Notes: generated by a model from the letters alone, not told the origin. DNA of 64,000 nt from Halopseudomonas laoshanensis (GCF_008365385.1 NZ_QOVF01000005.1:62001-126000); one strand, 5' to 3'; positions 32,839 to 42,484 are shown, numbered from the stretch's first letter. Made by a program: numbers and translations.

Positions 32839-34248
32839 TCAGGATGTGAACAGCGGCGGGCGGCGATCTGTGAGCGGGGCAGCCTGCTGGTAGGCATAGC
32901 CCGCCTGCAACACCAGCGCATCATTGAAACGGGCGCCGACCAATTGCAGGCTAATGGGCAAGCCGGCCTGATCAAAGCCGCAGGGCACCGAGAGGCCCGG
33001 CTGGCCGGTCATGTTGAAGGGGTAGGTAAAGGGCGTCCAGGTCGGCCAGCGCGTGCTGGGCCAATCCTCGGGCACCTCACGTCCGGTTTTGAATGCGGTA
33101 ATCGGAATGCTCGGTGTCAGGAGCAGATCGTATTTCTGGTGGAAGTTGGCCATGCGCTCGCGCAGAGCCATGGACTCATTCACTGCACCCATATATTCAA
33201 GCATGCTCAGCCGCGCGGCTTTCTCCGAGACCTTGACCAGTTCGGGGTCCATCAGCGCACGTTTCTTAGGTCCTAGATCGCGCATGGCATTCGCTGCGCC
33301 GCCGTAAAACAGGTGACCAAACGCCGCCAGCGGATCGCTGAAACCTGGATCCACGCGCACCACTTCAGCGCCCAGACTTTCGAACAATCGGGCCGCCTCG
33401 GCGACCGCCGCATCCACTTCCGGATTGACGTCGACGTAACCCAGATTCGGGCTATAGGCAATCTTCAAGCCCTTGACGCCCTTCTTCAGATTGGCAAGAT
33501 AATCGATGCCGCGCCGGGGTACGGCGTTGGTGTCGCGATGATCGGCTTCGGTCAGCACATTCATCATCAGCGCTGCATCTTCCACCGTCCAGGTCATCGG
33601 GCCAGCGTGTGCCAGCGTGCCGAAGGGGCTGGCGGGCCAATGGGGAATTTCACCAAAGGACGGTTTGAGGCCGACGATGCCGCAGAACGCAGCCGGAATG
33701 CGGATCGAGCCACCCGCATCGGTACCTAGCGCCAGCGGAGCCATGCCCAAGGCTACCGCCACACCGCTGCCGCCGCTGGAGCCGCCAGCGGTCTTGTCCG
33801 GATTCCAGGGGTTGTTGGTCACCCCGTTCACCGGGTTATCGGTCACGCCTTTCCAGCCCAGCTCGGGGGTAGTGGTTTTGCCGATGGGCACGTAGCCGTG
33901 GCGCGCCAGCGCAGCTGTCGCCGGCGCCGATTTATTCAGCGTGCTGGCTGGATCCACCGTATGCGAGCCGCGCAGCGTCGGCCACATCGGCGTGAGAAAA
34001 ACATCCTTGACCGCCACCGGCACGCCGTCGACGCGCCCGTGGGCTTCGCCGCGCTGGTAGCGTTGCTCGGACTCAGCCGCAAGACTCAGCGTGGTATCAC
34101 GATCAACCAGGCAGAAACCGTTAGTGTGGCTATCCAGCCGCTCAATCTGATCGAGCATGGCGCCGGCCACCTCGACTGGCGACAGGCGCTTGTCACGATA
34201 ATGCTCGAGCAGTTCAACAGCGGTCATCTTGAGGATGTCTTGGGACAT
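32839..34248 (-). CDS. Amidase signature family hydrolase
   Basis: A 469-residue amidase that hydrolyses a carboxamide to acid and ammonia. The Ser-cisSer-Lys triad is visible: Lys81 in GVPVAVKDVF, the cis-Ser in GGSSGGS (155-161) and the nucleophile Ser181 in GTDAGGSIRIPAA. No signal peptide is seen, so it is cytosolic. AGGAG precedes the ATG. It is 91 bases after the 2-hydroxyacid dehydrogenase and 12 bases before the class I aminotransferase. It could equally act on a side-chain amide or cyclic amide substrate; sequence alone does not say. Confidence 0.93.
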   Translation of the reverse strand: MSQDILKMTAVELLEHYRDKRLSPVEVAGAMLDQIERLDSHTNGFCLVDRDTTLSLAAESEQRYQRGEAHGRVDGVPVAVKDVFLTPMWPTLRGSHTVDPASTLNKSAPATAALARHGYVPIGKTTTPELGWKGVTDNPVNGVTNNPWNPDKTAGGSSGGSGVAVALGMAPLALGTDAGGSIRIPAAFCGIVGLKPSFGEIPHWPASPFGTLAHAGPMTWTVEDAALMMNVLTEADHRDTNAVPRRGIDYLANLKKGVKGLKIAYSPNLGYVDVNPEVDAAVAEAARLFESLGAEVVRVDPGFSDPLAAFGHLFYGGAANAMRDLGPKKRALMDPELVKVSEKAARLSMLEYMGAVNESMALRERMANFHQKYDLLLTPSIPITAFKTGREVPEDWPSTRWPTWTPFTYPFNMTGQPGLSVPCGFDQAGLPISLQLVGARFNDALVLQAGYAYQQAAPLTDRRPPLFTS

Positions 34249-34339
34249 GGCTTTCTCCTGTCTTGCTATTGATGCCGAGCACTAGCTCGACAACCCCGAC
34301 GGCCGTCGAACACGGCCGGCCAGCGACAAGGTGATGAAA

Positions 34340-35281
34340 TTACTTCTTCACCTGATTGAATAGGGCCTGGCCTTGTTGCCAGCCCTTGAAGTTAGCGACG
34401 AACTGCTCGCCGAGCGCGGTTTGCCAACCGATAAAGTCACCCGCCATATGCGCGGACATCATCACGTTGGGTTGCTCCCACAACGGATGATCTTCGGGCA
34501 CAGGTTCCTGCTCGAATACATCCAGTGCCGCACCTGCCAGGTGTCCACTCTGCAGCGCCGCCAGCAGGGCCTCGGTCTGGACGATGGGGCCCCGGCCGAC
34601 ATTGATCAAACGTGCACCTGACTTCATCGCGGCAAACGCGCGATCATCGAACAGACCCTGGGTGTCCTCGGTCAGCGGCGCGGTGATCACCACATAGTCA
34701 GCCACGCTGAGGCAGTCGAACAGGCAATCATTGCCCAACACCACATCAAAATTGACGTCTTCGCGGGCGCGCCGGGCAATACCGGTCACTTGCATGCCAA
34801 CCGCCTTGAGCAAACGCGCCACCTCACCGCCAATCGATCCAGCGCCGACAATCAGTGCACGGCGCTGGTCGATCATTTCGGTGTCACGATGCTGCCAGCG
34901 ATGCTCGCTCTGCAGCGCCAGATTACCCATGGTGTCCTTGGCAAACAGCAACACCGCACCGAGCACATACTCAGCAATACCTCGATCGAAGATGCCTTTG
35001 GCGTTGGTGATCGGAATATCGCTCTCGGCCAGCGCTGGAAACAGCAGTGCATCCACGCCAGCACTGGTAGCGTGGACCCATTTAATTTTCGGGTTGGCCG
35101 GCCAGCAGCGTTCGAGCAAACCGGTGCGAAAATCGGTTACCACCAGCACATCGGCGTGCGGCAGCGCTTCGCGCAGATCGGCCTCGGCACTGACGGTCTG
35201 CACTTCGACCTCCCCCGGCAGGCCATCCAACCCTGCGAGCTCGCTTTCGCCTGGCGCTACCAGCACCAATACTCGTGTCAT
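34340..35281 (-). CDS. D-2-hydroxyacid dehydrogenase, NAD(P)-dependent
   Basis: A 313-residue member of the D-isomer-specific 2-hydroxyacid dehydrogenase family, reducing a 2-oxo acid or oxidising a 2-hydroxy acid. The dinucleotide fold has GAGSIGGEVARLLKAVG. The catalytic Arg is in INVGRGPIVQTEALLAAL, the Glu in DVFEQEPVPEDHPLW, and the His in MSAHMAGDF, giving the full Arg-Glu-His set. Its ATG overlaps the stop of the class III aminotransferase by four bases, so the two are translationally coupled and probably act on linked substrates. Confidence 0.92.
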   Translation of the reverse strand: MTRVLVLVAPGESELAGLDGLPGEVEVQTVSAEADLREALPHADVLVVTDFRTGLLERCWPANPKIKWVHATSAGVDALLFPALAESDIPITNAKGIFDRGIAEYVLGAVLLFAKDTMGNLALQSEHRWQHRDTEMIDQRRALIVGAGSIGGEVARLLKAVGMQVTGIARRAREDVNFDVVLGNDCLFDCLSVADYVVITAPLTEDTQGLFDDRAFAAMKSGARLINVGRGPIVQTEALLAALQSGHLAGAALDVFEQEPVPEDHPLWEQPNVMMSAHMAGDFIGWQTALGEQFVANFKGWQQGQALFNQVKK

Positions 35282-36534
35282 GCTGCCACCTTCTGCAACG
35301 CCCGACTCAAGCGGGACATGGCATCGTTGATCTCCGCTTCATTGACCACCAGCGGCGGGAGAAAGCGCACTGTCTGCCCATCGATGCCGCACCGCAGTAG
35401 CAACAGGCCTTCGGCTTCACAGGCCGCGGTGATCTTCGCGGCCAGGTCCGGCAGCGGACGGGTGGGCGAGTCGGCTATCTCCATACCCAACATCAAGCCT
35501 TTGCCGCGGATGTCGGCGATCCAGGCGTAATCGCGCTGCACTGCCTGCAACTGCTCCAGCATCTGCTGACCGCGTACAGCGGCGTTCTCTACCAGTTTTT
35601 CCTGCTCGATCACGTCCAGGGTGGCCAGCGCGGCGGCGCACGCGACCGCATTCGCGCCATAAGTCCCGCCCTGGGAACCGGGCATGCCCTTGGCCATCAG
35701 CTCGGCCGAGGCGCCGATGGCCGACAGCGGAAAGCCGCTGGCCAGGCCCTTGGCGGTGATCACCACATCGGGTCGCACGCCAAAATGCTCCAGGCTCCAG
35801 AATTTTCCGGTACGCCCGTAGCCTGCCTGCACTTCATCGGCGATCAGCAAAATGCCATGCTTCTGGCAACGCTCGGCCAGCCCGCGCATAAAGGCAGCAT
35901 TGGCCGGATAGTAGCCATACTCGCCCTGCACCGGCTCAATGAGCAGCGCAGCGGTATCGCTGGGTGCGGATTGGGTCTTGAGGATATGGTCAAGTTCGTT
36001 AAGACAGAATTCGGTGGTCTGCTCTTCGCTCCAGCCGTAACGCCAGGCATGAGGGAAAGGCGCCACCACGACGCCAGCCATCAATGGGTGAAAGCCAGTG
36101 CGTACCTTGGTGCCCGAGGTCGTCAGTGACGCTGCGCCCAAAGTCCGACCATGAAAGCCACCATTGAAGACGACAATATTGGCGCGGCCCGTCGCATGCC
36201 GAGCCAGACGCATGGCGGTTTCGACCGCTTCAGAACCGGAATTGCTGAAAGCGACTGAATCGAGGCCTTCGGGCATCCGCCCGGCCAACCGATCACTGAG
36301 TTGCAGCATCGGTTCGTGGCTGACGGTGGTGTATTGGGCGTGAATCACCTTGCCCGCCTGCTCCTGCGCGGCTGCGACCACTCGCGGATGACAGTGGCCA
36401 GTGCTGGTGACGCCGATGCCAGAGGTAAAATCCAGATAGGCCTTGCCCTCGACATCAAACAGCCAACTGCCTTTGCCATGATCCACACAGACACGACTGG
36501 CTTGCTTCAAAAGCGGAGATAGATGGTGGCTCAT
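35278..36534 (-). CDS. Class III aminotransferase (4-aminobutyrate aminotransferase-like)
   Basis: A 418-residue omega-type aminotransferase of subgroup II. The PLP-binding lysine is in VVITAKGLASGFPLSA, the phosphate-binding segment is FSNSGSEAVETAMRLAR, and the aspartate that holds the pyridine ring is in LLIADEVQAGYGRTG. The frame opens at 36549, but the ATG at 36534 has GGGAG eight bases upstream and fits better. With the aldehyde dehydrogenase upstream it could turn a terminal amine into an acid, as in GABA breakdown. It overlaps the 2-hydroxyacid dehydrogenase gene. There are 194 bases without a gene before it. Confidence 0.93.
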   Translation of the reverse strand: MSHHLSPLLKQASRVCVDHGKGSWLFDVEGKAYLDFTSGIGVTSTGHCHPRVVAAAQEQAGKVIHAQYTTVSHEPMLQLSDRLAGRMPEGLDSVAFSNSGSEAVETAMRLARHATGRANIVVFNGGFHGRTLGAASLTTSGTKVRTGFHPLMAGVVVAPFPHAWRYGWSEEQTTEFCLNELDHILKTQSAPSDTAALLIEPVQGEYGYYPANAAFMRGLAERCQKHGILLIADEVQAGYGRTGKFWSLEHFGVRPDVVITAKGLASGFPLSAIGASAELMAKGMPGSQGGTYGANAVACAAALATLDVIEQEKLVENAAVRGQQMLEQLQAVQRDYAWIADIRGKGLMLGMEIADSPTRPLPDLAAKITAACEAEGLLLLRCGIDGQTVRFLPPLVVNEAEINDAMSRLSRALQKVAA

Positions 36535-36728
36535 ACAAGCAACTCCCATACTGTTGGGCGGGCTCTGCGTCCCGCAGGTGACTCGGCTGGAGGCAAGCTC
36601 CAGCGCGCTTTAGGGATATCAAGCTTCGCCAGCCTAACAACCGGCCGGCGCGCCCGAACATACAACGTTAGTCCAGAGGACCATCAAGCACTACGTACAG
36701 GTACCGACGCTAAAACTCTTCTACAACT

Positions 36729-37874
36729 TCATGCCTGATTCTGCATGTGCTCCAATATTCCCGCTGTTACCTCTCGGCAACTGCGCACCTGCCCTTCACT
36801 TGCCAGCAAATCCGCCGCAACCGCGTTACGCAGCCGCTCAGCGGAAGACGAATGACCCAGATAGGTCAGCATCATCGCCGCGGTCAACAGCATAGCTGCC
36901 GGATTGGCCTTGCCCTGGCCGGCGATATCCGGCGCACTGCCGTGGGTCGGCTCGAACAGCGCAGGCGACTCGCGGCTATCCGGATTGATGTTGCATGAGG
37001 GCGCCAGACCCAGGCCACCGGACAAGACCGCCGCCAGATCCGTCAGAATATCGCCATGCAAGTTGCTCGCCACCACTACGTCGAACTCCCACGGGCACTG
37101 GACGAACTTCATGCAGGCAGCATCTACCAACTCATGCCGCAGTCCTATTTCGGGAAATTCCTTGGCCACCTCGGCGAACACCTCGGTGTAAAGCTCACCC
37201 CAGGCCGGCTGGGCATTGCGCTTGGTGATCAGACACACCTGAGCCGGGGCCTGGCCTTTTTCGGAACAGTAAAAGGAGCGTTTCTCATCATGGTGTTCCA
37301 GGCGTAATCGCGCAGCCCGAAAGGCGTGGCGAATCAGCCGTTCGGTGCCCCGCCGGGTGAAGACTTCCAGCTGCGTTGCCACTTCATGGGGCGTACCCTG
37401 GCCCAGGCGCCCGCCCTGATTGACGTATTCGCCTTCGCTATTCTCGCGGATCACCAGCATGTCGATGTCGGCCGCGCGCGGGTCGGCCAGGTACCGTGGT
37501 GCACCCGGCAGCAATCGCGCCGGCCGTTCGCAGGCCCACAAATCCAGGCCTTTGCGAAAACGCAGCAGGGGTGCCAGCGAGATGCCGTCGGGTAGACAGT
37601 AGCGATCAGGCTCACTCAGCGGCCCCGGATCACCCAGGGCACCAAGCAACAGGGCGTCATATCGGCGCACCTGATCCATCGCATCATCCGGCATCATTTG
37701 TCCGTGCTGCTGATGCCAGGCTGTGCTCGGCCAATCCAGCACCTCCCAGCTCAGCGGCAGGTCATCCTGGTCGCGCAGGAAAGTCAGCACCCGCTCAGCC
37801 TCGGCCATGACTTCAACGCCGATCCCATCACCCGGCATCAACGCAATGTTCGCCTGCTTGTTAGGCTCGGCCAT
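36729..37874 (-). CDS. Beta-decarboxylating dehydrogenase (tartrate/D-malate/isopropylmalate type)
   Basis: A 381-residue NAD-dependent enzyme of the isocitrate/isopropylmalate dehydrogenase family. It has the N-terminal IALMPGDGIGVEVMAEAERVL, the substrate-binding arginine region CERPARLLPG, the segment DMLVIRENSEGEYVNQGG and the metal-binding VVVASNLHGDILTDLAA. The cofactor region FEPTHGSAPDIAGQGKANPAAMLLTAAMML is complete. The first loop resembles the tartrate dehydrogenase/D-malate dehydrogenase group more than leuB, and no leucine genes are nearby. It starts three bases after the aldehyde dehydrogenase stop. The substrate is uncertain. Confidence 0.88.
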   Translation of the reverse strand: MAEPNKQANIALMPGDGIGVEVMAEAERVLTFLRDQDDLPLSWEVLDWPSTAWHQQHGQMMPDDAMDQVRRYDALLLGALGDPGPLSEPDRYCLPDGISLAPLLRFRKGLDLWACERPARLLPGAPRYLADPRAADIDMLVIRENSEGEYVNQGGRLGQGTPHEVATQLEVFTRRGTERLIRHAFRAARLRLEHHDEKRSFYCSEKGQAPAQVCLITKRNAQPAWGELYTEVFAEVAKEFPEIGLRHELVDAACMKFVQCPWEFDVVVASNLHGDILTDLAAVLSGGLGLAPSCNINPDSRESPALFEPTHGSAPDIAGQGKANPAAMLLTAAMMLTYLGHSSSAERLRNAVAADLLASEGQVRSCREVTAGILEHMQNQA

Positions 37875-37877
37875 GGG

Positions 37878-39338
37878 TTATTCCGCTCCCATGCACAGGT
37901 ATTTCAGCTCGGTGTATTCATCCAGCCCATGGCGCGAACCTTCCCGCCCCAGGCCCGAGGCCTTGACGCCACCAAACGGTGCCGTGGGGTTGGATACCGC
38001 ACCCTCGTTGACGCCAATAATGCCGGCCTCCAACGCATCGGCTACGCGCCATACCCGGTGGATATCGCGGCTGTAAAAATACGCGGCCAGTCCGTAGGGG
38101 GTGTCGTTGGCGATCTTCAGCGCCTGCTCTTCCGTGTCGAACTTGATCACGGCAGCCAGCGGACCAAAAGTCTCATCCGCACAGACTTCCATATCGGCAG
38201 TGACGTCGGTGACCAGTACCGGCGTGACGTAATTGCCCTGTTTGCCGTCAGGTGCTGGCCCGGCTACATGACGAGCGCCCTTGTCGATCGCATCGTCGTA
38301 ATGGCGCTTCACCTTTTCCACAGCGGCATGGTTGATCAACGCCGATTGGGTAACGCCCTCTTCAAAGCCATCGCCGACCTTGAGTTTGCCCATGGCTTCG
38401 GCCAAGCGTGAAATGAACTTGTCATGAATGCCGGATTGCACCAGGAAGCGGTTGGCGCAAACACAGGTCTGGCCGGTGTTGCGAAACTTGCAGATCATCG
38501 CGCCTTCAACTGCACGCTCCACGTCGGCGTCGTCAAATACAATGAAAGGCGCGTTGCCACCCAATTCCAGTGATACCTTCTGGATATGCTCGGCGCATTG
38601 GGCCATCAACTTGCTGCCGACCTCGGTCGAGCCAGTAAAGCTCATCTTGCGCACGATCGCACTGCCGGTAAGCGTCTCACCGATCATGCTCGACTTACCG
38701 GTGACTACGTTGAACACGCCGGCGGGAATACCCGCTTCGTCAGCCAGCTCGGCCAGCGCCAGCGCCGTATAAGGCGTCGCGTTAGCGGGTTTGACGATCA
38801 TCGAGCAGCCCGCCGCCAGCGCAGCGCCAGCCTTGCGGGTAATCATCGCGGCCGGGAAATTCCAGGGCGTAATCGCGGCAGTTACACCAATCGGCTGACG
38901 GGTTACCACAATATGCTGCCCGGGTTTGGCGCCCGGAATGGTTTCGCCATAGACCCGGCGCGCCTCTTCGGCAAACCAGCGAATGAAGGAGGCGGCGTAA
39001 TCCACCTCGCCCCGGGATTCCACCAACGGCTTACCCTGCTCCAGGGTCATCAGCGTAGCGATATCTTCCTTGTGTTCCAGCATCAGGTCATACCAGCGCA
39101 TCAACAAGTCGGCGCGTTCCTGCGCCGTCTTCTTGCGCCAGACCTGAAAGCCTTGCTCCGCCGCGTCTATCGCGCCAAGAATTTCCTCTTCACTCAGCGA
39201 GGGGACAGTGCCGAATACCTTGCCGTCCGCGGGATTATCAACGTCTACGGTATTGCCGTTGCCAGCGTCGATCCACTGGCCATTGACATAACATTGCTGA
39301 CGAAACAGACGCTGGGTTTTCAATCGAGACAGGGACAT
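37878..39338 (-). CDS. gabD: Succinate-semialdehyde dehydrogenase-like aldehyde dehydrogenase
   Basis: A 486-residue NAD(P)-dependent aldehyde dehydrogenase. The general-base Glu is in LELGGNAPFIVFDDAD, and the catalytic Cys is in FRNTGQTCVCANRF. The segment TPWNFPAAMITRKAGAALAAGC and the C-terminal GLGREGSRHGLDEYTELKYLC are typical of the GabD group. The frame is open to 39458, but the ATG at 39338 has a perfect AGGAGG and gives the family length. It is the first gene of the minus-strand catabolic cluster. The real aldehyde may differ from succinic semialdehyde. Confidence 0.93.
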   Translation of the reverse strand: MSLSRLKTQRLFRQQCYVNGQWIDAGNGNTVDVDNPADGKVFGTVPSLSEEEILGAIDAAEQGFQVWRKKTAQERADLLMRWYDLMLEHKEDIATLMTLEQGKPLVESRGEVDYAASFIRWFAEEARRVYGETIPGAKPGQHIVVTRQPIGVTAAITPWNFPAAMITRKAGAALAAGCSMIVKPANATPYTALALAELADEAGIPAGVFNVVTGKSSMIGETLTGSAIVRKMSFTGSTEVGSKLMAQCAEHIQKVSLELGGNAPFIVFDDADVERAVEGAMICKFRNTGQTCVCANRFLVQSGIHDKFISRLAEAMGKLKVGDGFEEGVTQSALINHAAVEKVKRHYDDAIDKGARHVAGPAPDGKQGNYVTPVLVTDVTADMEVCADETFGPLAAVIKFDTEEQALKIANDTPYGLAAYFYSRDIHRVWRVADALEAGIIGVNEGAVSNPTAPFGGVKASGLGREGSRHGLDEYTELKYLCMGAE

Positions 39339-39566
39339 TCGTCCTCCTATTCGTTTGCATGAGCGGAAATTCCCATCATTTTCAAGGTAGGCGCCTTTGC
39401 CGTCCGATGCAAACAAGACTGAACAAGGCCCGATAGGTCGTGGATATCTTGCGACCATTGCATAGAAACTGACCCGGTTTTCACTGCTGAGTTCGTAATT
39501 CCACTACACTGCTTAAAGGCTGGCGTTAACTCCGACCACCTCCTCCCTTTTTCCAATGGAGCCTTC

Positions 39567-39710
39567 ATGGCCAAACCCAATTACACCTTCGAGAAGCGTC
39601 AGCGCGAGCTGAAAAAAAGCAAGCAACAGGAAGAAAAACGCCAGGAAAAGCTTGCGCGCAAGGACTCCGGTGAACCCAGCGCACCAACAGATGAGGAAAC
39701 CCCGTCATGA
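39567..39710 (+). CDS. 47-residue highly charged protein
   Basis: A short frame beginning MAKPNYTFEKRQRELKKSKQ, then a run of Lys, Arg, Glu and Gln and an acidic tail. It is almost wholly charged and predicted to form one long helix. The GGAG just upstream of the ATG supports translation. The stop overlaps the start of the next small gene by four bases (ATGA), so the two are coupled. I recall similar small highly charged proteins in pseudomonads, but no function. Confidence 0.72.
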   Translation: MAKPNYTFEKRQRELKKSKQQEEKRQEKLARKDSGEPSAPTDEETPS

Positions 39711-39811
39711 GTAAGGGAATGGATAGCAAGAAAGCCGCGAAGAAAAAGCCAGCGCTTAGTCTGCTGGAAAAGCGTGCGGTCAAGGCAGAGAAGGCCAAAG
39801 CGAAGAAATAG
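39707..39811 (+). CDS. 34-residue lysine-rich protein
   Basis: Encodes MSKGMDSKKAAKKKPALSLL followed by a helix of Glu, Lys, Arg and Ala ending in KAKAKK. It is very basic and may bind nucleic acid or ribosomes, which is inference only. The ATG overlaps the stop of the previous 47-residue gene (ATGA), strong evidence that both are real and coupled. No terminator is seen before the YebC-family gene at 39891. Confidence 0.68.
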   Translation: MSKGMDSKKAAKKKPALSLLEKRAVKAEKAKAKK

Positions 39812-39890
39812 AACGTGGCTCTGTCCCGTTTCTGTGGGTAAAATCGGCGGCTTACGACAATTACCTTCCGACAATTAATGGGACGGCAAC

Positions 39891-40607
39891 ATGGGTCGCG
39901 CGTATCAAAACCGCAAAGAATCAATGGCCAAAACGGCTGACGCAAAAACCAAGGTGTACAGCAAGTACGCCCGTGAGATATACGTTACCGCCAAGTCCGG
40001 CGGCGTTGACCCGACTGGTAACCTGGCGCTGCGTGGCCTGATCGAACGGGCCAAGAAGGACCAGGTTCCCGGGCACGTGATCGACAAGGCCATCGATAAA
40101 GCCAAGGGTGGTGGTGGCGAAGATTTTTCCGTTGCCCGCTACGAAGGCTTCGGCCCTGGCAACTGCATCGTTATTGTCGATTGCCTGACCGACAACCCCA
40201 ATCGCACCATTTCCGACGTGCGCAATTGTTTTACCAAAACCAAATGCAAGATGGGCACGCCCGGCAGCGTCAGCCACATGTTCGACCATTGTGCGATTTT
40301 GGCGTTCAAGGCTGACGACGAAGAGGCGGTGCTTGAAGCCTTGATGATGGCCGATGTCGATGTTACCGACATCGAGAACGAAGACGGCCAGATCACGGTA
40401 TTTACGCCCAACAATGAATACTTCAAGGCCAAGCAAGCGCTGACTGACAGTTTTGGCGAGATCGATTTTATCGTTGACGAGATCCAGTTCCTGCCGCAAA
40501 CCAGCACACCCATCGAAGGTGACGACGTAGCCCTGTTTGACAAATTTATCGACATGCTTAACGAGCTGGACGACGTGCAGAATATTTATCACAACGCCGA
40601 GCTCTGA
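39891..40607 (+). CDS. YebC/PmpR family protein, YeeN-like
   Basis: A 238-residue member of the YebC/PmpR family. The N-terminus [38 protein letters not shown] and the following [22 protein letters not shown] correspond to the YeeN subgroup, which differs from classic YebC (typically MAGHSKWANIKHRK). The [21 protein letters not shown] and [19 protein letters not shown] segments are conserved. Family members have been described as transcriptional regulators and, more recently for YebC-type proteins, as factors that relieve ribosome stalling on prolines. Which applies here is open. Confidence 0.92.
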   Translation: MGRAYQNRKESMAKTADAKTKVYSKYAREIYVTAKSGGVDPTGNLALRGLIERAKKDQVPGHVIDKAIDKAKGGGGEDFSVARYEGFGPGNCIVIVDCLTDNPNRTISDVRNCFTKTKCKMGTPGSVSHMFDHCAILAFKADDEEAVLEALMMADVDVTDIENEDGQITVFTPNNEYFKAKQALTDSFGEIDFIVDEIQFLPQTSTPIEGDDVALFDKFIDMLNELDDVQNIYHNAEL

Positions 40608-40640
40608 ACAGACGCGAATCGGGTTTCAGAAGGGGAATAC

Positions 40641-41714
40641 ATGATCTTTAGTGTGGTGCTCTTTGGCTTAAGCCTGCTCCTGCTGGCGGCCACCATACTG
40701 GGCAAGGTGCCGTTGCACGACTGGTGGGTACGGGCCTGCGAGTTTCCACGCGTTCAGATTCTCAGTCTCGCGCTGTTGTGCGCGGTACTGACAGCGTTCA
40801 GCAACGAAACCTGGCAACTCATTACCCTGGGAATCTGTCTGATAGTCATCCTGGTGCAGGGGTGCCACATCGTGCCCTGGACTCCGCTCTATCCTGTGCA
40901 GATGCAAAAGGCGGAACAGGATGACGGAGATCACTGCATTACCCTGCTGATCTCCAATGTGCTCACTCCCAACCACCAGTCAGAGTCGCTGATCAGCCAG
41001 ATTCTGGAACATCAGCCCGATGTGATACTGACGCTGGAGTCCGATGACTGGTGGCAGGAAAAACTGGACGCGGCGCTGGAAGCGGACTGGCCAAACACCG
41101 TCAAGATCCCGCAGGACAATCTCTACGGCATGCATCTTTATTCGCGCCTGCCGCTGCATGATGTCAAGGTCAAACGGCTGATCCAGGATGATATTCCGTC
41201 AATTCACGGACGCTTTGAATTGAAGAACGGCAAGAAGATCCGCTTCCACGCTGTTCATCCACGGCCGCCCGCGCCGAACGAAAGCGAGTCAACGCTATGG
41301 CGCGACGCTGAGCTGCTCCTGGTCTCCAGGCAGATAGCGGAACACGATGGCCCTACCCTGCTTTTTGGCGACCTGAATGACGTCGCCTGGTCGCGCACAA
41401 CGCGCATGTTCTGCAGGGTCAGCGGCATGCTCGACCTGCGGCGCGGCCGTGGCATGTTCAGTACCTTCAATGCCGACCACTGGTTTCTGCGCTGGCCGCT
41501 GGATCACATATTTACCAGTGAACATTTCACCCTGGGCGGGATGCAGCGTCTCAAGCACATTGGATCGGATCATTTCCCGATAATCGCTACCCTCTGTTAC
41601 CGACCCTCCCGCGCGGACGAAAATGACCAACCCGAGCGTGAAGAGGGCGACAAGGAATATGCCCGGGAAACCATTCTCGAGGCAAAGGCCAACCCAGAAG
41701 AGCGCGACGACTAG
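40641..41714 (+). CDS. Endonuclease/exonuclease/phosphatase family membrane protein
   Basis: A 357-residue protein. The first 85 residues form about three membrane helices (IFSVVLFGLSLLLLAATILG, ILSLALLCAVLTAF and LITLGICLIVILVQGC). The rest is an endonuclease/exonuclease/phosphatase domain with the metal and catalytic segments TLESDDWW, FHAVHPRPP, LLFGDLNDVAW and the C-terminal IGSDHFPI. The final motif carries the Asp-His pair used in phosphodiester hydrolysis. An AAGGGG ribosome site precedes the ATG. Membrane anchoring suggests a lipid or extracellular substrate rather than DNA. It overlaps the convergent GST gene by four bases. Confidence 0.88.
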   Translation: MIFSVVLFGLSLLLLAATILGKVPLHDWWVRACEFPRVQILSLALLCAVLTAFSNETWQLITLGICLIVILVQGCHIVPWTPLYPVQMQKAEQDDGDHCITLLISNVLTPNHQSESLISQILEHQPDVILTLESDDWWQEKLDAALEADWPNTVKIPQDNLYGMHLYSRLPLHDVKVKRLIQDDIPSIHGRFELKNGKKIRFHAVHPRPPAPNESESTLWRDAELLLVSRQIAEHDGPTLLFGDLNDVAWSRTTRMFCRVSGMLDLRRGRGMFSTFNADHWFLRWPLDHIFTSEHFTLGGMQRLKHIGSDHFPIIATLCYRPSRADENDQPEREEGDKEYARETILEAKANPEERDD

Positions 41715-42394
41715 CCGCGCAGATCGTCCAGCCAGGTGCCCACGCGGCCGGCGTCCTGTTCGTGCAGATCATCACGCCAGGATTCCTTCAGTGCCGCGTC
41801 ATACCATTCGCGCATCGGCTCCAGCATCAGCAGGCGCGCCACATATTCCATCGCTGTAACGGATAGCTGCAGATTGTAGGTCTGCAGGCGAAAAGCCACC
41901 GGCGCGAAAAAAGCATCCACGGCTGTAAAGGTTGTACCCGCCAGATAATGCCCACCAAAACGGCTTATGCCTTCGCACCAGAGTTCATCCAGGCGAGTGA
42001 GTTCGGCTTGCAGAGCCGGGGTGACTTCATGCAGCTGAATACGCAAGCCGCAGTTCATCGTGCAGATATTGCGTAACTGAGTGAATCCCGAATGCATTTC
42101 CGCCGCGGCGCAGCGCGCCCATGTGCGCGCGGCCAGATCTTCCGGCCAGATGCCGGAATGGGTTTCAGCCAGATACTCGGCAATTGCCAGCGAATCCCAT
42201 ACACGGGTTTCGCCGTCTACCAGACAGGGCACTTTGCCGCTGGGAGAAAAAGCGCGAAAAGACGCCGCGGTATCTGCTCCGGCAAAGGGCATCAGGTGCT
42301 CGGTGAAGGGTATCCCCAGCTGGCGCATCAATACCCAGGGGCGCAGCGACCAGGAGGAGTAATTCTTGTTGGCGATATAGAGTTCAACTGTCAA
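41711..42394 (-). CDS. Glutathione S-transferase family protein
   Basis: A 227-residue cytosolic glutathione transferase. The thioredoxin-like N-terminus ELYIANKNYSSWSLRPWVLMRQLG carries a candidate catalytic Ser/Tyr cluster, and GKVPCLVDGETRVWDSLAIAEYLAE has the cis-Pro and glutathione-binding Asp-Ser pair. The helical C-terminal domain follows to the end. The exact class and substrate are not clear. It converges on and slightly overlaps the membrane phosphodiesterase gene at its 3' end. Confidence 0.92.
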   Translation of the reverse strand: MTVELYIANKNYSSWSLRPWVLMRQLGIPFTEHLMPFAGADTAASFRAFSPSGKVPCLVDGETRVWDSLAIAEYLAETHSGIWPEDLAARTWARCAAAEMHSGFTQLRNICTMNCGLRIQLHEVTPALQAELTRLDELWCEGISRFGGHYLAGTTFTAVDAFFAPVAFRLQTYNLQLSVTAMEYVARLLMLEPMREWYDAALKESWRDDLHEQDAGRVGTWLDDLRG

Positions 42395-42484
42395 TCAGGG
42401 CTGCTCCAGAATGATCCTGCGCAGCACTATGCCGCTGGTATCGAGATTGTATATAGCCCCAGCGATAGAGAAGCGCAAGCGCGC

